The notes beneath the pieces were generated by a model. That model was not told the DNA's origin and searched no databases. It saw only the letters and a list, made by a program, of their open reading frames with translations. A stretch of 5,941 bases of DNA from Halovivax sp. Lineage in GTDB: Archaea > Halobacteriota > Halobacteria > Halobacteriales > Natrialbaceae. The stretch covers positions 1-5,941 of the forward strand of contig SKPV01000289.1 in the NCBI GenBank assembly GCA_007119345.1, given 5' to 3'. Positions 4,014-5,941 of this stretch are shown here, one piece after another. The first letter of the stretch is position 1, and the number at the start of each line of letters is the position of its first letter. A program made the position numbers and the translations under genes.

Positions 4014-5941
4014 ATGTCATCTGATACCGAGTTGGCCAAGGAACTCGGCCTCTTCTCCGCGCTCGCGATCGGTGCCGGGACGATGATCGGTGCGGGAATC
4101 TTCGTCCTGCCGGCCACCGCGGCCGCCGAAGTGGGGCCGGCGGCCGCGCTCGCGTTCGTCGTCGCGGGGTTCGTCGCGCTGTTCACGGCGCTCTCGATCA
4201 GCGAACTGGGGACGGCCTTTCCGAAGGCGGGCGGCGGGTACTACTACATCAACGACGCGCTCGGGCCGCTGTTCGGCTCGATCGCTGGCTGGGGGAACTG
4301 GCTCGGACTCGCGTTCGCGACCGCCTTCTACATGATCGGCTTCGGCAGCTACGCGCAGATCTACCTCCCGATTCCGGACGTGCTCTTCCTCTCGGGCGGC
4401 CAACTGGCCGCGCTCGTCGCCGCGCTCCTGTTCATCGCGCTCAACTACTACGGCGCGAAGGAGACCGGCACCGTTCAAGTGGCGATCGTCGCCATCCTGA
4501 TCGGCGTGCTCACCGTCTTCACCGTCGTCGGCCTCTTCCACTTCGACGTAGCGAACCTCGATCCCTTCTTCCCGGCGGAAACGGGCGGTTACTCCGCGCT
4601 GTTGCCCGCCGCCGGACTGGTGTTCGTCACCTACCTCGGGTTCGCCGAGATCAACACCGTCGCCGAGGAGATGAAGAATCCGGGACGAAACCTTCCGCTC
4701 GCGGTGATCGGCAGCCTCCTGTTCGTGATCGTCCTCTACGCCCTCGTTATGCTGGTCGTGATGGGGATCGACGGCTACGAGACCGTCGTGGAGCACGACG
4801 AACAGGCCGTCGCGCGACTCGCCGAGGTGATGCTCGGCGGCGCCGGCCTCGCGCTGTTGACCTTCGGCGGGTTGCTCGCGACCGCTTCCTCGGCGAACGC
4901 CTCGATCCTGGCCTCCTCGCGGATCAACTTCGCGATGGGACGCGACCGGATCATCAGTGACTGGATCAACGAGGTCCACCCGCGGTTCGCGACGCCCTAC
5001 CGCTCGATCGCGTTGACCGGAGCGCTCATCCTGCTGTTTATCCTCTACGGCGACGTCGAGACGCTGGCCAAGGCGGGCAGCGTCCTCCACTTGATCGTCT
5101 ACGGACTGCTTAACCTCGCGCTGATCGTCTACCGGGAGACGGACGTAGCGCGTTACGATCCGGAGTTTACGGTTCCCCTCTACCCGATCGTCCCGATCCT
5201 CGGCTCGGTACTCTCGTTTGCGCTCATCTTCGCGATGGCGCCGATCGAGATCGTCCTGAGCGTACTGTTCGTGATCTTCGGCGCCATCTGGTACGCGCTC
5301 TACGCCCGAAAGCACGCGGAATCGACCAGCCTCGTCGGCGAGGCGATCGCGCCCGAAGTGCCCGCGGCGACGGACGAGGCGGACGCATACCGGGTTATCG
5401 TGCCCGTCGCGAACCCGGCCACGCAGGGCGAACTGCTGCGCCTCGCCGCCGCGAGCGCCAGAGCAAACGCCGAGGGCGACGAGGGGGAGGACGGCACCGT
5501 CCTCCCGGAGCTGGTCGCCGTCAACGTGATCGAAGTCCCCCAGCAGACCTCCCTCGAGCAGAAGGTCCACTTCGAAGAAGAACGTATCGAACGCCAGCGC
5601 GAACTCCTCGAGGGAGCGAGAGAGGCGGCCGAAGGGATGAACGTCGCCTTCCGAACGCGTGCCATGATCGGGCGTAACCCCGGTCAGGCCATCCTCTCAG
5701 TTGTCGAAGAGGAGGAGGCCGATCAAGTGGTCCTTGGCTGGCGAGGGTTCCGCCAGCGACGGGAGCACGTCTTCGGCTCGACGATCGACCCTATTCTGCG
5801 CGACGCACCGTGTGACGTCACGCTCGTCAGTCTCAAGGATCGGGCGATCGGCCGACCGGTAGCGCTCGCCGGACCCGGACCGCACGCGCCGGTTGCCGCC
5901 CGTCGGGCTGCCGAATTCGCGTCGATCGACGACACGACCCC
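4014..5941 (+). CDS. APC-superfamily amino acid permease fused to UspA domains (partial, C-terminus off the right edge)
   Basis: Membrane transporter, probably for amino acids, with a cytoplasmic nucleotide-binding tail; 642 residues are visible. Residues about 10-430 are hydrophobic with roughly twelve helices. Helix 1 contains GAGTMIGAGIF (20-30), the APC unwound segment that binds the substrate's amino and carboxyl groups. FAEINTVAEEMKNPGRNLP (210-228) is the conserved helix 6 and following loop. A linker of about 30 residues leads to a UspA domain (about 458-606) with a complete ATP-binding signature G-2x-G-9x-G-S/T (G575, G578, G588-S589), as in ATP-binding MJ0577-type USPs. A second USP-like start (GRPVALAG, from 613) is cut by the window edge. 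The substrate cannot be told from sequence. The ATG at 4014 puts nine polar residues before helix 1, as usual for the family. The gene is divergent from the K+ channel. The inferred role is transport tuned by ATP or stress state through the USP tail. Confidence 0.94.
   Translation, partial: MSSDTELAKELGLFSALAIGAGTMIGAGIFVLPATAAAEVGPAAALAFVVAGFVALFTALSISELGTAFPKAGGGYYYINDALGPLFGSIAGWGNWLGLAFATAFYMIGFGSYAQIYLPIPDVLFLSGGQLAALVAALLFIALNYYGAKETGTVQVAIVAILIGVLTVFTVVGLFHFDVANLDPFFPAETGGYSALLPAAGLVFVTYLGFAEINTVAEEMKNPGRNLPLAVIGSLLFVIVLYALVMLVVMGIDGYETVVEHDEQAVARLAEVMLGGAGLALLTFGGLLATASSANASILASSRINFAMGRDRIISDWINEVHPRFATPYRSIALTGALILLFILYGDVETLAKAGSVLHLIVYGLLNLALIVYRETDVARYDPEFTVPLYPIVPILGSVLSFALIFAMAPIEIVLSVLFVIFGAIWYALYARKHAESTSLVGEAIAPEVPAATDEADAYRVIVPVANPATQGELLRLAAASARANAEGDEGEDGTVLPELVAVNVIEVPQQTSLEQKVHFEEERIERQRELLEGAREAAEGMNVAFRTRAMIGRNPGQAILSVVEEEEADQVVLGWRGFRQRREHVFGSTIDPILRDAPCDVTLVSLKDRAIGRPVALAGPGPHAPVAARRAAEFASIDDTT

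Noticed and set aside
4017..5570. 517-codon open frame on the minus strand opposite the permease
   Set aside because: It is a codon-aligned antisense shadow of a clear APC-USP gene; its product is a highly charged, helix-free Asp/Arg/Glu-rich string with no domain.

Overview
The window looks like chromosomal DNA of a halophilic archaeon (class Halobacteria). It is GC-rich with third codon positions almost always G or C, the soluble proteins and domains are strongly acidic (Asp/Glu-rich), starts lack clear Shine-Dalgarno sites, and weak TATA-like boxes lie about 25-30 bases before several genes. I see no mobile element, CRISPR array, rRNA or tRNA.

Layout. (1) Bases 1-638, minus strand: the N-terminal part of a short-chain dehydrogenase closely resembling D-3-hydroxybutyrate dehydrogenase; its C-terminus lies beyond the left edge. 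(2) Bases 639-853: a divergent spacer, or partly an N-terminal extension of the next gene. (3) Bases 854-1834, plus strand (longest possible start 722): an FAD/NAD(P)H oxidoreductase of the ferredoxin-NADP reductase superfamily with an extra helical segment inside its FAD domain. (4) Bases 1835-1899: a short convergent spacer with a small dyad. (5) Bases 1900-3576, minus strand: a complete two-helix potassium channel with tandem RCK (TrkA_N/TrkA_C) modules. (6) Bases 3577-4013: a 437-base divergent intergenic region without a credible gene but with several palindromes, spaced short repeats and AT-rich boxes. (7) Bases 4014 to the right edge, plus strand: an APC-superfamily amino acid permease fused to a complete UspA domain and the start of a second one; the end is outside the window.

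How the genes may relate. The channel and the permease are divergently transcribed from one intergenic region. Both carry nucleotide-binding cytoplasmic modules (RCK: NAD(H)/ATP/ADP-type ligands; USP: ATP), so both look like transport proteins gated or tuned by cell energy or redox state, which fits a salt-in organism that keeps high internal K+. The left half (hydroxybutyrate-type dehydrogenase and flavin oxidoreductase) is redox metabolism and need not be functionally linked to the transport pair. No clearly new multi-gene system is visible. The more unusual points are the insertion in the flavoprotein, the replaced SDR asparagine, the asymmetric RCK pair and the palindrome-rich divergent spacer.
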